From Bacteroidota bacterium (GTDB taxonomy: Bacteria; Bacteroidota; Bacteroidia; Flavobacteriales; Schleiferiaceae): 39,488 nucleotides of DNA. The stretch spans positions 1-39,488 of the forward strand of contig VGFU01000012.1 in assembly GCA_016868755.1 (NCBI GenBank), in the 5' to 3' direction. The stretch's first letter is position 1, and each line of letters starts with the position of its first letter. This document shows positions 1-7,297 of this stretch, piece by piece. Both the position numbers and the translations under genes were made by a program. The notes beneath the pieces are model-generated. The model saw nothing but the letters and a program-made list of their open reading frames with translations, ran no database searches and was not told where the DNA came from.

Positions 1-575
1 AGCTCTTCAACTGGGCTGCGCGCAAAATGAGCGGAATTTACCTGCACGACTTCAACTGCGGCCTCAAGGCCTACCGCCTCGAGGTGGCGCAGGCGGTCGA
101 GGTTCAGGGCGAAATGCACCGCTACGTTCCCGTCCTTGCCAAGATGCAGGGCTTTACCCGCATCGGCGAAAAAGTTGTGGAGCACCGCGCACGCCCTTAC
201 GGCGTGACTAAATTTGGCCTTAACCGCTTCACCAACGGCCTTTTGGACCTGGTGACGCTCAGCATGGTTTCGCGCTTTCGCCGCCGTCCGATGCACTTTT
301 TTGGCACCTGGGGCCTCGCCATGTTCTTCTTCAGCGGCGTGTCGCTGAGCGTCTTGGGCGGACTCAAACTCGCCCGCCTTTGGAGCGGACAACGCCCCGG
401 CCTGATCACCGACGATCCCTGGTTCTTCATCTTTTTGACGGCCATGATCCTGGGGACCCAGCTCTTCGTAACCGGCCTTTTGGCGGAACTCGTGGTGCGC
501 AGCGGCCGCCGCCGTCCCGAGTACGGAATCGCCGAAGAACTGAACCGCCCCCATGACGACTCTAGCGCACGCTGA
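1..575 (+). CDS. Family 2 glycosyltransferase, C-terminal part (5' partial)
   Basis: The reading frame is open from the first bases of the window, so the N-terminal GT-A domain lies outside. The visible part contains the segment LHDFNCGLKAYR, typical of the end of the catalytic domain in DPM1/GtrB-like polyprenyl-phosphate glycosyltransferases. Two hydrophobic segments follow (about 95-115 and 130-155 counted from the Met at position 27), then a charged C-terminus. By family this enzyme would move a sugar from a nucleotide donor to a lipid carrier or glycan at the inner membrane. Its stop overlaps the next glycosyltransferase by 23 bp, so the two are probably co-transcribed. The Met at position 27 is not the real start, because the conserved family sequence continues upstream of it. 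The exact sugar cannot be inferred. Confidence 0.85.
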   Translation, partial: LFNWAARKMSGIYLHDFNCGLKAYRLEVAQAVEVQGEMHRYVPVLAKMQGFTRIGEKVVEHRARPYGVTKFGLNRFTNGLLDLVTLSMVSRFRRRPMHFFGTWGLAMFFFSGVSLSVLGGLKLARLWSGQRPGLITDDPWFFIFLTAMILGTQLFVTGLLAELVVRSGRRRPEYGIAEELNRPHDDSSAR

Positions 576-1599
576 GGTACTCCGTGGCCTCGAGTTGGAA
601 CACTACGGCCCCGCGCGCAGCGCGGAGCCCGAGTTTTCGCTGATCTCACCCACGTTTAAGCGCCCCGACGAGGTGCGCGAGTTCATTTCCAGCGCGGCCC
701 AGCTTGCAGGTGCGCGCGGCCGTTTTGAAGTCATTTTGGCCGACGGAACTCCCGACGACAGCCTTCGCCCCGAGATTCAAGCGGCCGCCGAGGCCGCAGG
801 CCTCGGCGTGACGGTCCTGTACCGTTCCGGGCTCCCCGTGAGCGACGCGCGCAACGCCGCCGCCGCCGCGGCGCGGGCCCCCTGGCTCATCTTCCTGGAC
901 TCGGACTGCCTGCTGCCCCACAACTACCTCGACGCGGTGACCCAGGGCCTTGCCCGCGACGCGTGGGACGCCTTCGGCGGCCCAGATGCCGCCCCGTCCG
1001 ACTTCAGCCCGCTCCAAAAAGCCATCAGCTTCGCCATGACGTCGGTGCTGACCACGGGCGGCATCCGCGGCGGCTCTGCAAAACCCACCGCCACCTACTA
1101 CCCCCGGGGATTCAACATGGGCATGCGCGCTGAGGCCTTTTGGGCCGTAGGCGGCTACGACACCCAATTCAAGTGCGGAGAAGACGTCGAACTCAGCATT
1201 CGGGTGCGGGCGGCAGGCTTCCGCGTGGGCCTCATCCCCGAAGCCGTCGTGTGGCACAAGCGCCGCGCCACCCTCGGTCAGTTTTACCGTCAGGTGCGCC
1301 GGTTTGGTTCCGCGCGAATAGCCTTGGCGAAGCGCCACTCCGGGCAAATGAAGCCCACCCACGCCTTTCCGTTCGCCTTCATGCTCGCTTGGATTGCAGC
1401 CCTCGCGCTGCACCTCACGGGTCTGTGGATTTGGCCCGTCTACCTCTTTCACGGCTACTTTATCGCCGTATTGGTGCTCAGCAGCATCCAAAACCGCTCC
1501 CTCGGAGTAGGTCTGCGCAGCGTCGCCGCCACCGCCGTCATGTTTGCCGGCTACGCCGTGGGCTTTGGCTCGGCGCTGCTGGGGCGGCCATACCGGTAA
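553..1599 (+). CDS. Family 2 glycosyltransferase with C-terminal membrane segments
   Basis: This 348-aa protein has a GT-A fold. The N-terminal part carries SLISPTFKRPDEVREF (about 28-43), a DXD-like LDSDCLL near 115-121, and GGYDTQFKCGEDVELSIR near 200-217, the acidic acceptor/base region of GT2 enzymes. Hydrophobic stretches near 272-292 and 295-345 suggest C-terminal membrane anchoring. The ATG at 553 lies inside the preceding glycosyltransferase gene (23-bp overlap), which suggests translational coupling and a joint role in surface glycan synthesis. The stop codon falls at the start of the heptamer repeat array that begins at 1591. Donor and acceptor are unknown. Confidence 0.85.
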   Translation: MTTLAHAEVLRGLELEHYGPARSAEPEFSLISPTFKRPDEVREFISSAAQLAGARGRFEVILADGTPDDSLRPEIQAAAEAAGLGVTVLYRSGLPVSDARNAAAAAARAPWLIFLDSDCLLPHNYLDAVTQGLARDAWDAFGGPDAAPSDFSPLQKAISFAMTSVLTTGGIRGGSAKPTATYYPRGFNMGMRAEAFWAVGGYDTQFKCGEDVELSIRVRAAGFRVGLIPEAVVWHKRRATLGQFYRQVRRFGSARIALAKRHSGQMKPTHAFPFAFMLAWIAALALHLTGLWIWPVYLFHGYFIAVLVLSSIQNRSLGVGLRSVAATAVMFAGYAVGFGSALLGRPYR

Positions 1600-1733
1600 C
1601 GAGCAACCAGTAACCAGTAACCTGTAACCAGCAACTGGCAACTAGTAACTGGAAACTAGCAACTAGCTACGAGCAACTAGTAACTAGCAACTAGCTACGA
1701 GCAACTAGTACCTAGCAACTAGTTGCTAGCAAC
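1591..1733. repeat. Heptanucleotide repeat array 1 (consensus AACTAGY, about 20 units)
   Basis: Read in steps of seven from 1591, nearly every unit is a variant of AACTAGC/AACTAGT (AACCAGT, AACTGGC, TACGAGC, AACGAGC and so on). Ten units, starting at 1640, 1654, 1661, 1675, 1682, 1689, 1703, 1710, 1717 and 1724, contain the palindrome CTAG. A higher-order 28-bp repeat (four units) is visible: 1661-1688 and 1689-1716 differ at one base. The array lies between two converging genes. The glycosyltransferase stop (1597-1599) straddles the first unit junction. The last six codons and the TAG stop of aroQ lie inside the array. A related array is at 9224-9281. Confidence 0.9.
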
Positions 1734-2149
1734 CCTTCAATTGCCAAGCGGTAGCCCAGCCAACCGAGGCCGCTGATGGTTCCGCGGGTGTAGGGGGCCA
1801 GGAGGGAGGCGCGGCGAAACGATTCGCGGGCGTAGGTGTGGCTGAGGTGCACCTCGATGATGGGGCAGGTGAGGGCCGCCACGGCGTCGCGCAGGGCGAC
1901 CGAGGTGTGAGTGAAGGCTCCGGGGTTGATTGCAACGGCGTGGTCGGGGCCGTTGTGGGCCGCGAGGTAGGCGCAAAGGGCGCCCTCGTCGTCGGATTGG
2001 AACGAGCGAAGCTCGGTTCCGCCAAAGTTGGCATCAAGCCAGGTCTGCAGTACGGGGATTTGGTCCTCGAGCCGCAGGGTGCCGTAGATTTCGGGCTGGC
2101 GGGTTCCGAGTTGACCCAAATTAATGCCGTGCACGATGTGAATCACCAT
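1712..2149 (-). CDS. aroQ: 3-dehydroquinate dehydratase, type II
   Basis: This cytoplasmic enzyme converts 3-dehydroquinate to 3-dehydroshikimate in the shikimate pathway. At 145 aa it has the normal type II length. Visible motifs are GTRQPEIYG with the catalytic Tyr22 and Arg17, the substrate-binding INPGAFTHTSVALRDA (Asn75, His81), and EVHLS with His101 followed by ARESFR. Type II enzymes usually have NGPNLN near the N-terminus; here it is the diverged HGINLGQLG. The last residues, LLATSC, and the stop are encoded by the heptamer array, so the C-terminus may have been rewritten by repeat DNA. It is divergent from xerD, with facing promoters. A -7-like TACCTTCG ends 4 nt before the ATG, so the mRNA may be leaderless. 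Confidence 0.93.
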   Translation of the reverse strand: MVIHIVHGINLGQLGTRQPEIYGTLRLEDQIPVLQTWLDANFGGTELRSFQSDDEGALCAYLAAHNGPDHAVAINPGAFTHTSVALRDAVAALTCPIIEVHLSHTYARESFRRASLLAPYTRGTISGLGWLGYRLAIEGLLATSC

Positions 2150-2153
2150 GAGG

Positions 2154-2161
2154 CGAAGGTA
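2154..2161 (-). promoter_or_regulatory. Putative -7 box of aroQ
   Basis: On the minus strand this reads TACCTTCG, a one-base variant of the Bacteroidota housekeeping -7 consensus TAnnTTTG. It is separated by 4 nt from the aroQ ATG. No convincing -33 TTG is seen. Confidence 0.45.
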
Positions 2162-2181
2162 CGAAGTAGCGGGTACAGGCC

Positions 2182-2189
2182 TAACTTCG
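2182..2189 (+). promoter_or_regulatory. Putative -7 box of xerD
   Basis: TAACTTCG is a one-base variant of TAnnTTTG and ends 5 nt before the proposed GTG start of xerD. It supports that start over upstream ones, because any start further upstream would lie before the promoter. Confidence 0.4.
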
Positions 2190-2194
2190 GCCTT

Positions 2195-3094
2195 GTGAAG
2201 TGGGACCTGGCGCTAAAGCAGTTTGACGGTTACCTGAGGCTGGAACGCGGTATGAGCCCCAACACCGTGGCGGCCTACGTGCGCGATGTAGAGGCCTTGG
2301 CCTTGTGGTGTGCGGAACGGGACCGCAGTGCGGCCAAGGTTGCGGCCGACGAACTGCGCGAAGCCGTGCGCGAAATGGCCGAAGGCGGACTCAATGCGCG
2401 GTCGCAGGCCCGAAGACTTTCGGCGTGGCGCGCCTTTTTTGGATTTGTGCGCGAAGAAGGGCTGCGCGAGGACCAGCCTGCGCTGTCGCTGGATTTGCCT
2501 TCGCTGCCCAAGCGCTTGCCGGTGTACCTCACCGAGGAGGAAGTGCGCGACCTTTTTGCGGCCGTCGATCGATCGCAGCCCAGTGCGGAACGCGACGTAG
2601 CGGTCTTAGAAGTGCTGTACGGCTGCGGACTTCGGGTGTCTGAGCTCCTTGAGTTGCGGTTGCGCGACGTGCTGGCCGAAGAAGGCTTAATTCGCGTGGT
2701 AGGCAAGGGAGATAAAGAACGGGTGGTACCGATTCACGACACGGCCCTCGCGGCGGTGGAGCGCTACCGCAGCACCGAACGCGTGCACGTCGAGCCGAAA
2801 CGGGGCTACGAAGACTATGTGTTCCTAAACAAACGAGGGCGCAAAATGAGCCGGCAGTGGGTCTTTGTGCGCCTCAAAGAGCTGGCGGCGATCGCCGGAA
2901 TTCGCAAGGTAATGGGTCCGCACACCCTCAGGCACACGTTTGCGACCCATTTGCTTCACCACGGGGTGGACTTGCGCTTTATTCAGGTAATGCTGGGGCA
3001 CAGCTCCATCACGACGACTGAAGTCTATGCGCACCTCGACGACCGCATGCTGCGCGAAACGGTGCTTAAGCACCATCCGCGAAACCTGCGCTAA
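2195..3094 (+). CDS. xerD: Tyrosine recombinase XerD
   Basis: XerD-type recombinases resolve chromosome dimers at dif sites together with a partner recombinase and FtsK. With the GTG start at 2195 the protein is 299 aa, the normal Xer length. The frame stays open upstream to 1838, but that stretch is antisense to aroQ and has no family similarity. The N-terminal SAM-like DNA-binding domain covers about 1-100 and the catalytic domain about 110-290. The full catalytic set is visible: Arg147 (GLRVSELL), Lys171 (GKGDKE), His243 and Arg246 (GPHTLRHTFATHLL), His269 (MLGHSS) and the nucleophile Tyr278 (EVYAHL). A housekeeping XerD next to aroQ is more likely than a mobile-element integrase. Its stop overlaps the converging glycosyltransferase gene by 4 bp. 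Confidence 0.9.
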   Translation: MKWDLALKQFDGYLRLERGMSPNTVAAYVRDVEALALWCAERDRSAAKVAADELREAVREMAEGGLNARSQARRLSAWRAFFGFVREEGLREDQPALSLDLPSLPKRLPVYLTEEEVRDLFAAVDRSQPSAERDVAVLEVLYGCGLRVSELLELRLRDVLAEEGLIRVVGKGDKERVVPIHDTALAAVERYRSTERVHVEPKRGYEDYVFLNKRGRKMSRQWVFVRLKELAAIAGIRKVMGPHTLRHTFATHLLHHGVDLRFIQVMLGHSSITTTEVYAHLDDRMLRETVLKHHPRNLR

Positions 3095-4089
3095 AGGTCG
3101 CGGCGGCCACCGCGGGTGGCCCACAAAATAGAGCCTTTGAACACCCCGTATTCGGGCCAGCGCCTGGGGGTGCGGTCGCGGCTCACGGCGTAGCGACTGA
3201 ACAAGCGGTAAAAATCGAAGTGCGCTTGGACCACGGCCCAGGTGTGCTGGGGCTGGCGTTGGAGCAAAAAACGCAGTCCAGCGGCCCCGTCGAGCAGCAG
3301 CCTAAAGCCGACGATGCGCATGGCGCTTAGGGTGGGCGCGTTGCGCACGACCGTGAGTAGGCTGTTGCGCACGTTGAGAAACGTTTTGCGGGGGCTGCCG
3401 GCGTTAAGGGTTCCGCCGCCGACGTGGAGCACGGTCGACGTGCTGCAGGCTTCGACCGTCCAGCCGTGGCGGTGCATGCGCCAGCAGAGGTCGATTTCTT
3501 CCATGTGGGCAAAAAAGACGGGGTCCAAGCCGCCCACGGCCCAATAGGCCTCGAGGCGCACGGCCAGGCAGGCTCCGCTGGCCCAAAACACGGGCCGGTA
3601 GGTCGGCTGGTCGTACTGACCGTGGTCGAGCGCGCAGCGGTCCAGCACGCGTCCGTAGGTAAAAGGAATACCCCAGGTGTCCATGCGCCCGCCCATGGCG
3701 CCGGCGTATTCGAATCGGTCGGGTTCCGCGTAGCTGCGCAACTTGGGCTGCAGCGCTCCGAGCCGAGGCTGGGCTGCAAATCGCGCCACCAACGGGTCGA
3801 GCCATCCCTCGAGCGGCTCGATGTCGGTATTCATGAGCACCGCGAGGTCGTACCCTTCGAGCTGCAGCAAGCCCTCGTGGTAGCCGCCGGCATATCCTAG
3901 GTTTTGTTCCAGCGCAATCACGCGCACCGACGGGTGCTCCGCGGCTAGCCATTCCAGGGTGCCCGCTTCGGTTGAACCGTTGTCCATTACGACCACATCA
4001 GCCCCAGCGCTGCGGGCGGTGACCAAGGGCAAAAACTGCTTAAGCCAGTGCAGCCCGTTGTAGTTGAGTAAGGCGACCGCGGTCCGCAT
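3091..4089 (-). CDS. Family 2 glycosyltransferase (rhamnosyltransferase-like)
   Basis: This 332-aa cytoplasmic or membrane-associated GT-A glycosyltransferase has an N-terminal VALLNYNGLHWLKQFLP (about 5-21), VVVMDNGSTE (about 33-42), a metal-binding NTDIEP near 88-93 and the acceptor/base segment HMEEIDLCWRMHRHGW near 195-210. This architecture matches WbbL-like rhamnosyltransferases and other surface-glycan enzymes, but the sugar cannot be read from sequence. A hydrophobic or amphipathic stretch lies near 255-275. The start codon overlaps the stop of the upstream GWxTD gene by 1 bp (TAATG) and there is no -7 box before it, so it is the second gene of a two-gene operon. Confidence 0.88.
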   Translation of the reverse strand: MRTAVALLNYNGLHWLKQFLPLVTARSAGADVVVMDNGSTEAGTLEWLAAEHPSVRVIALEQNLGYAGGYHEGLLQLEGYDLAVLMNTDIEPLEGWLDPLVARFAAQPRLGALQPKLRSYAEPDRFEYAGAMGGRMDTWGIPFTYGRVLDRCALDHGQYDQPTYRPVFWASGACLAVRLEAYWAVGGLDPVFFAHMEEIDLCWRMHRHGWTVEACSTSTVLHVGGGTLNAGSPRKTFLNVRNSLLTVVRNAPTLSAMRIVGFRLLLDGAAGLRFLLQRQPQHTWAVVQAHFDFYRLFSRYAVSRDRTPRRWPEYGVFKGSILWATRGGRRDL

Positions 4090-5564
4090 TAGTTGTTGCC
4101 CCCTGATTGAAAAAACATGTTGTTGTAGATTCGCGAACCAAATTTCTCTCCGTCGTTCGCGCCCGTTTGGTCGAGGTCACCCACGATGTAGCTGCGCTTT
4201 TGGAGGGCAATGCGCCAGCGCGGATTCTGAATTTCGCCAATCGCCGACGAGTGAATCAGCTCGTAGTTTCCGCTGGCGAGGTCAAAGTTCCCGAAAATGA
4301 ACACTTTGTTGATTTGGTAGGGGGCATTGGTCACGTCAAGCGTGTTGTACTGCCACATTTCATAGGGGTAGGCGTCGTTTTCGTAGGGACGGCGTTCGGC
4401 CAACGTCGGCGGACCGTACTGCAGGTACACCCGGCCGCGGTCGGTCGCATAGCCCGGAACGGCCTTGCTGCTGAACCGCTTGTTGACCTCGGCTACCCGC
4501 TCCGAATAGGCCCCTGCCTGGCTCAAGGCTTCGCCCGGGTAGCGCTTGGTCCAAAACTGCTGCACAAAGCGCCAGCGAAGGCTGTCGGCGGCCGATTCCT
4601 GAGCGAGCGACTCGATGCTGATGCGTTCTGTCTGGCTGGCGATGGGGTAGAGGGCGCTAACCGACCGACGTGCGGCTTCGCCTTCGCCCATGAGTTCCAC
4701 CCAGCGCGGGTCCACCGTAAGGCGAGCGTACTCGTTAGCCTCCCCGGGGTTCCAGCGAAAGAAGCTGATGCTCTGGGTGGGGAACGCCGCCGGATCCATG
4801 TCTTGAACCGCCAGCGTGAGCTCGAGCTGGTAGCGTCCAGAGGGCACTTGGCTGAGGTTGAGCCCGCCCTGCAGGGCCTGGACCGATTGGCCGGCCTCAA
4901 TTTTAATGCGTCCTCCAAGGTCGGCGCGGAGTTCTCCGCGCTCCGCGCTGCGCAGGGCATAGGTGAGCACCGCCTTTTTGCCTGCGGGAATGCGGTAGGC
5001 CTCGCTGTAAAAGCGCAGCACGTCGTCGCTGGCCGTGAAAACGTGGTCGCCCCAGTGTAGTAGGGGCCGCACTTCAAGGCCGTAGCGGTTGAATTCCAGA
5101 CGCTCCGCTTGGGCCGCGCCCACGTGTTCGGCTAAGAGCACGGGGGCGAGCCGCGGCTGCAGTCCGTCGGTGAGCCTAATGCGGCCGCGCAGGGTGTCCC
5201 ACTTCTCGGGATCGGGCCCCACCGCGACAAAAAGTTGGTACGTCCCCGTGTCGGCTGCGAGGCGAATCATGCTCTGGTAGGTGAGCGGAACATCGGCCGC
5301 TGCTCCTTCGTTGGGGGTCGGTGCCGAAAGGGTGATTTTGTCAGCTGCCACGATCTGTTCCCCCCGCTGGAGCCATGCCGCGACCTGCGTTTGGGTGCGG
5401 GGCGGACTCTGAACGTAGCACAAAAGGTCCACGTAGGGACCCGTTTGCGGGTGCCAAAGGGGCACGACATCGAGGTTAAACGAGGTGTTTTGCGCGCCTA
5501 GCTTGCTGATTGCCAGTAGGCTTATCGCAATGACGTACGCATTTTTTGCAAGGCTTTTTTGCAT
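4089..5564 (-). CDS. GWxTD domain-containing exported protein
   Basis: This 491-aa protein starts with a signal peptide (hydrophobic about 8-23, AQ at about 24-25). The middle part is beta-rich. The C-terminal third holds a GWxTD domain, visible as VPGYATDRGRVYLQYGPPT followed by YEMWQY. GWxTD proteins are common in Bacteroidota and their biochemical role is unknown. Here the signature Trp is Tyr (GYATD). The gene is translationally coupled to a downstream glycosyltransferase. Upstream it diverges from tRNA-Ser, and the two -7 boxes are back to back, 2 bp apart. Confidence 0.85.
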   Translation of the reverse strand: MQKSLAKNAYVIAISLLAISKLGAQNTSFNLDVVPLWHPQTGPYVDLLCYVQSPPRTQTQVAAWLQRGEQIVAADKITLSAPTPNEGAAADVPLTYQSMIRLAADTGTYQLFVAVGPDPEKWDTLRGRIRLTDGLQPRLAPVLLAEHVGAAQAERLEFNRYGLEVRPLLHWGDHVFTASDDVLRFYSEAYRIPAGKKAVLTYALRSAERGELRADLGGRIKIEAGQSVQALQGGLNLSQVPSGRYQLELTLAVQDMDPAAFPTQSISFFRWNPGEANEYARLTVDPRWVELMGEGEAARRSVSALYPIASQTERISIESLAQESAADSLRWRFVQQFWTKRYPGEALSQAGAYSERVAEVNKRFSSKAVPGYATDRGRVYLQYGPPTLAERRPYENDAYPYEMWQYNTLDVTNAPYQINKVFIFGNFDLASGNYELIHSSAIGEIQNPRWRIALQKRSYIVGDLDQTGANDGEKFGSRIYNNMFFQSGGNN

Positions 5565-5586
5565 GCCGTGAAGTTACGTATTTTTG
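5559..5586 (+). promoter_or_regulatory. Promoter of tRNA-Ser
   Basis: TTG at 5559-5561, a 17-bp spacer and TATTTTTG at 5579-5586 match the Flavobacteria/Bacteroides promoter pattern TTG-N17-23-TAnnTTTG. The box ends 4 nt before the mature tRNA 5' end, so transcription must start within about 5 nt of the box. The -33 element lies inside the first codons of the divergent GWxTD gene. Confidence 0.65.
5569..5576 (-). promoter_or_regulatory. Putative -7 box of the GWxTD gene
   Basis: The minus-strand sequence TAACTTCA ends 4 nt before the ATG. It matches TAnnTTTG except at the last two bases, so it is a weak match supported mainly by its position. Confidence 0.35.
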
Positions 5587-5590
5587 CCCC

Positions 5591-5675
5591 GGAAGAATGG
5601 CAGAGTGGTCGATCGCGGCGGTCTTGAAAACCGTTGACTGTAACAGGTCCGGGGGTTCGAATCCCTCTTCTTCCG
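5591..5675 (+). tRNA. tRNA-Ser (anticodon UGA)
   Basis: The 85-nt cloverleaf has acceptor GGAAGAA (5591-5597) pairing with TTCTTCC (5668-5674) and a discriminator G at 5675. The anticodon loop CTTGAAA has anticodon TGA at 5625-5627, reading UCA codons. There is a long class II variable arm and a T loop TTCGAAT flanked by GGGGG/CCCTC. No CCA is encoded (CTG follows the discriminator base), so the tail must be added by a nucleotidyltransferase. A Rho-independent terminator follows directly. Confidence 0.96.
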
Positions 5676-5694
5676 CTGGCTCAATCGAGCGACC

Positions 5695-5723
5695 GCGCCC
5701 CCAACTGGGGGCGCTTTTTTTTT
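5695..5723 (+). terminator. Rho-independent terminator of tRNA-Ser
   Basis: A perfect 8-bp GC-rich stem (GCGCCCCC / GGGGGCGC) with loop AACT is followed by nine T residues. There is no T-run on the other strand, so it acts on the plus strand only. Confidence 0.9.
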
Positions 5724-5782
5724 AGGCCCCCGGCGATCGAGCCCATTTACTGCTTTAGGGCAACCCAACCCAAGCAAGCCGC

Positions 5783-7297
5783 TTATCGTTCCTCAACCCG
5801 CACGTACCGCGCATAGTCCGTACCCGCGGAATGCTCCGTGGGTCCGCGCTTAACCCACGTCGAGCCGTACTGGGTTAAGGTGTCGGGAAGCACCTCGAGC
5901 CAGCCGGCGGCCACCGCCACCACTACCGGCTTGTTGAGCACCTCCTGCAGGTACCGCCGGTCGCGGCAGTGGTCGCCTTCGTGCGGCAATCCCAGCGCCC
6001 GAGCCGACAGACCGTCAAGCAGGTAGCTGTTCCAGTAGCTTCCCACAAACCCCACCGAATCTGATTGAGGTTCAAACTCGCGGAGCAGCTCGACCGCCTC
6101 AATTCGCGTAAGTCGACCTTTAGCCCCAGTAGCAAATTGCGTGGTGAACGACCAGGCCGCCCATGCCTGAAGCGCCCAAAGTCCGCACAAACCCATCCCG
6201 AGGGCAGGTCGCCTAATGTGCCCCCCGTCGCGCACATACGACAGCGCGGCCAACGCCCCCCAACCGTAGGCAGCAGCGAAGTAGCGAAGCGGGAACCCAT
6301 TGGCGGCATTCCATCCCGAGGCGTGAACTACCGCCCATGAGGCCAGCGTTGCAAATCCCAGCGTGCGGGTGAGGGCCGACGCGTGGATGCGGCGAACCCA
6401 GCCCCAGACCGCAATCAGGAATACGGCGACGAGCACTCCCCACCAAAAAACGAGGTTAAACGGTTTGTTTCCGTTCCCCAACAGCGTCGCACTCCATTCA
6501 GATACCTGCTGGGCCACCGAAGCGGCGATCTCGTGCGGTTCTGCCAGCAACCGAGCGAATCCCTTTTGGCGCGGAGCCCCCGACTTGGCCGCCCAAAGGC
6601 CTAACGCACCGATTAGGCCGCCCACGGCAAACAACCCCGGGTTCTCGCGCCCCCGGCGCCCCAAAAGCCCGCGGTAGAACCAGGCTGCCGGAACGATCAA
6701 GGCCACCGAAAGTTCTGAAGCCCAAAGGCTGGCCGCCGCCACAAGCGGTAGCGCCACGGCCCGCAACGGCCCGTACCGCGCCGCGCGCCGCGTGGATTCA
6801 CCGTCGACCCCAGCAGGCACTGGATTGGCGCGGCGTTCCGCTTCAAGTAGGGCCAGCAACCCCAGACCCAGCAGGAATTGGCCCAGGTAGGGATGGCCAA
6901 CATTCACCAACTCATAAAACGGATAGGGCGGAAGGGCGAGCGCGCACCACCCCAATCCAGCTAGCAGCACATCGCGCACAAGCCAAGCCCAAAGGAGTCC
7001 GCAGCCGACCAAAACCGCCCCCTGAACCCAAACCATGGCGCTAAGGCCGTCGAGTCCCCAGGCGGTTAAGAGCGAGCCCAAAAAGGGCAAGAGGCTTCCC
7101 AGGCGGTCCTGGCCCCAGTAGTACGCGTCGCGGCTCCAATCAAAGCGCTCTGCCATAAGCGCGTGAATCGCTTGGTCGGCGTTGAAGTGAGGGGTCGTGG
7201 CTACGCTGAAGTGCCCGGCAAAGAGCACGGCCGTTACCACGGTCATACCGGCGGCAACCGCTAGGGGCCACCGTACCGAATGCCCCGTAGGCCTCAC
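5783..7297 (-). CDS. Polytopic membrane protein, possible GT-C-type glycosyltransferase
   Basis: The protein has roughly ten hydrophobic segments across its length. Near the N-terminus, after the first membrane segment, is HFNADQAIHALMAERF, an acidic loop reminiscent of the first periplasmic loop of GT-C enzymes (ArnT/PMT type, GT39-like), which use polyprenyl-phosphate sugars. The family match is tentative. I chose the GTG at 7297 (504 aa) because its GTGA overlaps the stop of the upstream SRPBCC gene by 4 bp; an in-frame ATG at 7342 would add 15 residues and a 49-bp overlap. The gene is the second member of an operon. Confidence 0.65.
   Translation of the reverse strand: MRPTGHSVRWPLAVAAGMTVVTAVLFAGHFSVATTPHFNADQAIHALMAERFDWSRDAYYWGQDRLGSLLPFLGSLLTAWGLDGLSAMVWVQGAVLVGCGLLWAWLVRDVLLAGLGWCALALPPYPFYELVNVGHPYLGQFLLGLGLLALLEAERRANPVPAGVDGESTRRAARYGPLRAVALPLVAAASLWASELSVALIVPAAWFYRGLLGRRGRENPGLFAVGGLIGALGLWAAKSGAPRQKGFARLLAEPHEIAASVAQQVSEWSATLLGNGNKPFNLVFWWGVLVAVFLIAVWGWVRRIHASALTRTLGFATLASWAVVHASGWNAANGFPLRYFAAAYGWGALAALSYVRDGGHIRRPALGMGLCGLWALQAWAAWSFTTQFATGAKGRLTRIEAVELLREFEPQSDSVGFVGSYWNSYLLDGLSARALGLPHEGDHCRDRRYLQEVLNKPVVVAVAAGWLEVLPDTLTQYGSTWVKRGPTEHSAGTDYARYVRVEER

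Noticed and set aside
1591-1733. CRISPR array
   Set aside because: The 7-bp units have no spacers and no cas genes are nearby.
1838-2194. 119-codon N-terminal extension of xerD
   Set aside because: It is antisense to aroQ and lacks similarity to Xer proteins. The GTG at 2195 gives the usual 299-aa length and has a -7-like box before it.
2195-3094. Integrase of a mobile element
   Set aside because: The neighbours are housekeeping genes (aroQ), the length is that of XerD, and no attachment-site repeats or phage genes are present. The tRNA-Ser at 5591 is intact and not flanked by a duplicated 3' end.
4107-5060. 317-codon open frame opposite the GWxTD gene
   Set aside because: It is an antisense shadow with no recognisable domain; the minus-strand gene has a signal peptide and a known domain.
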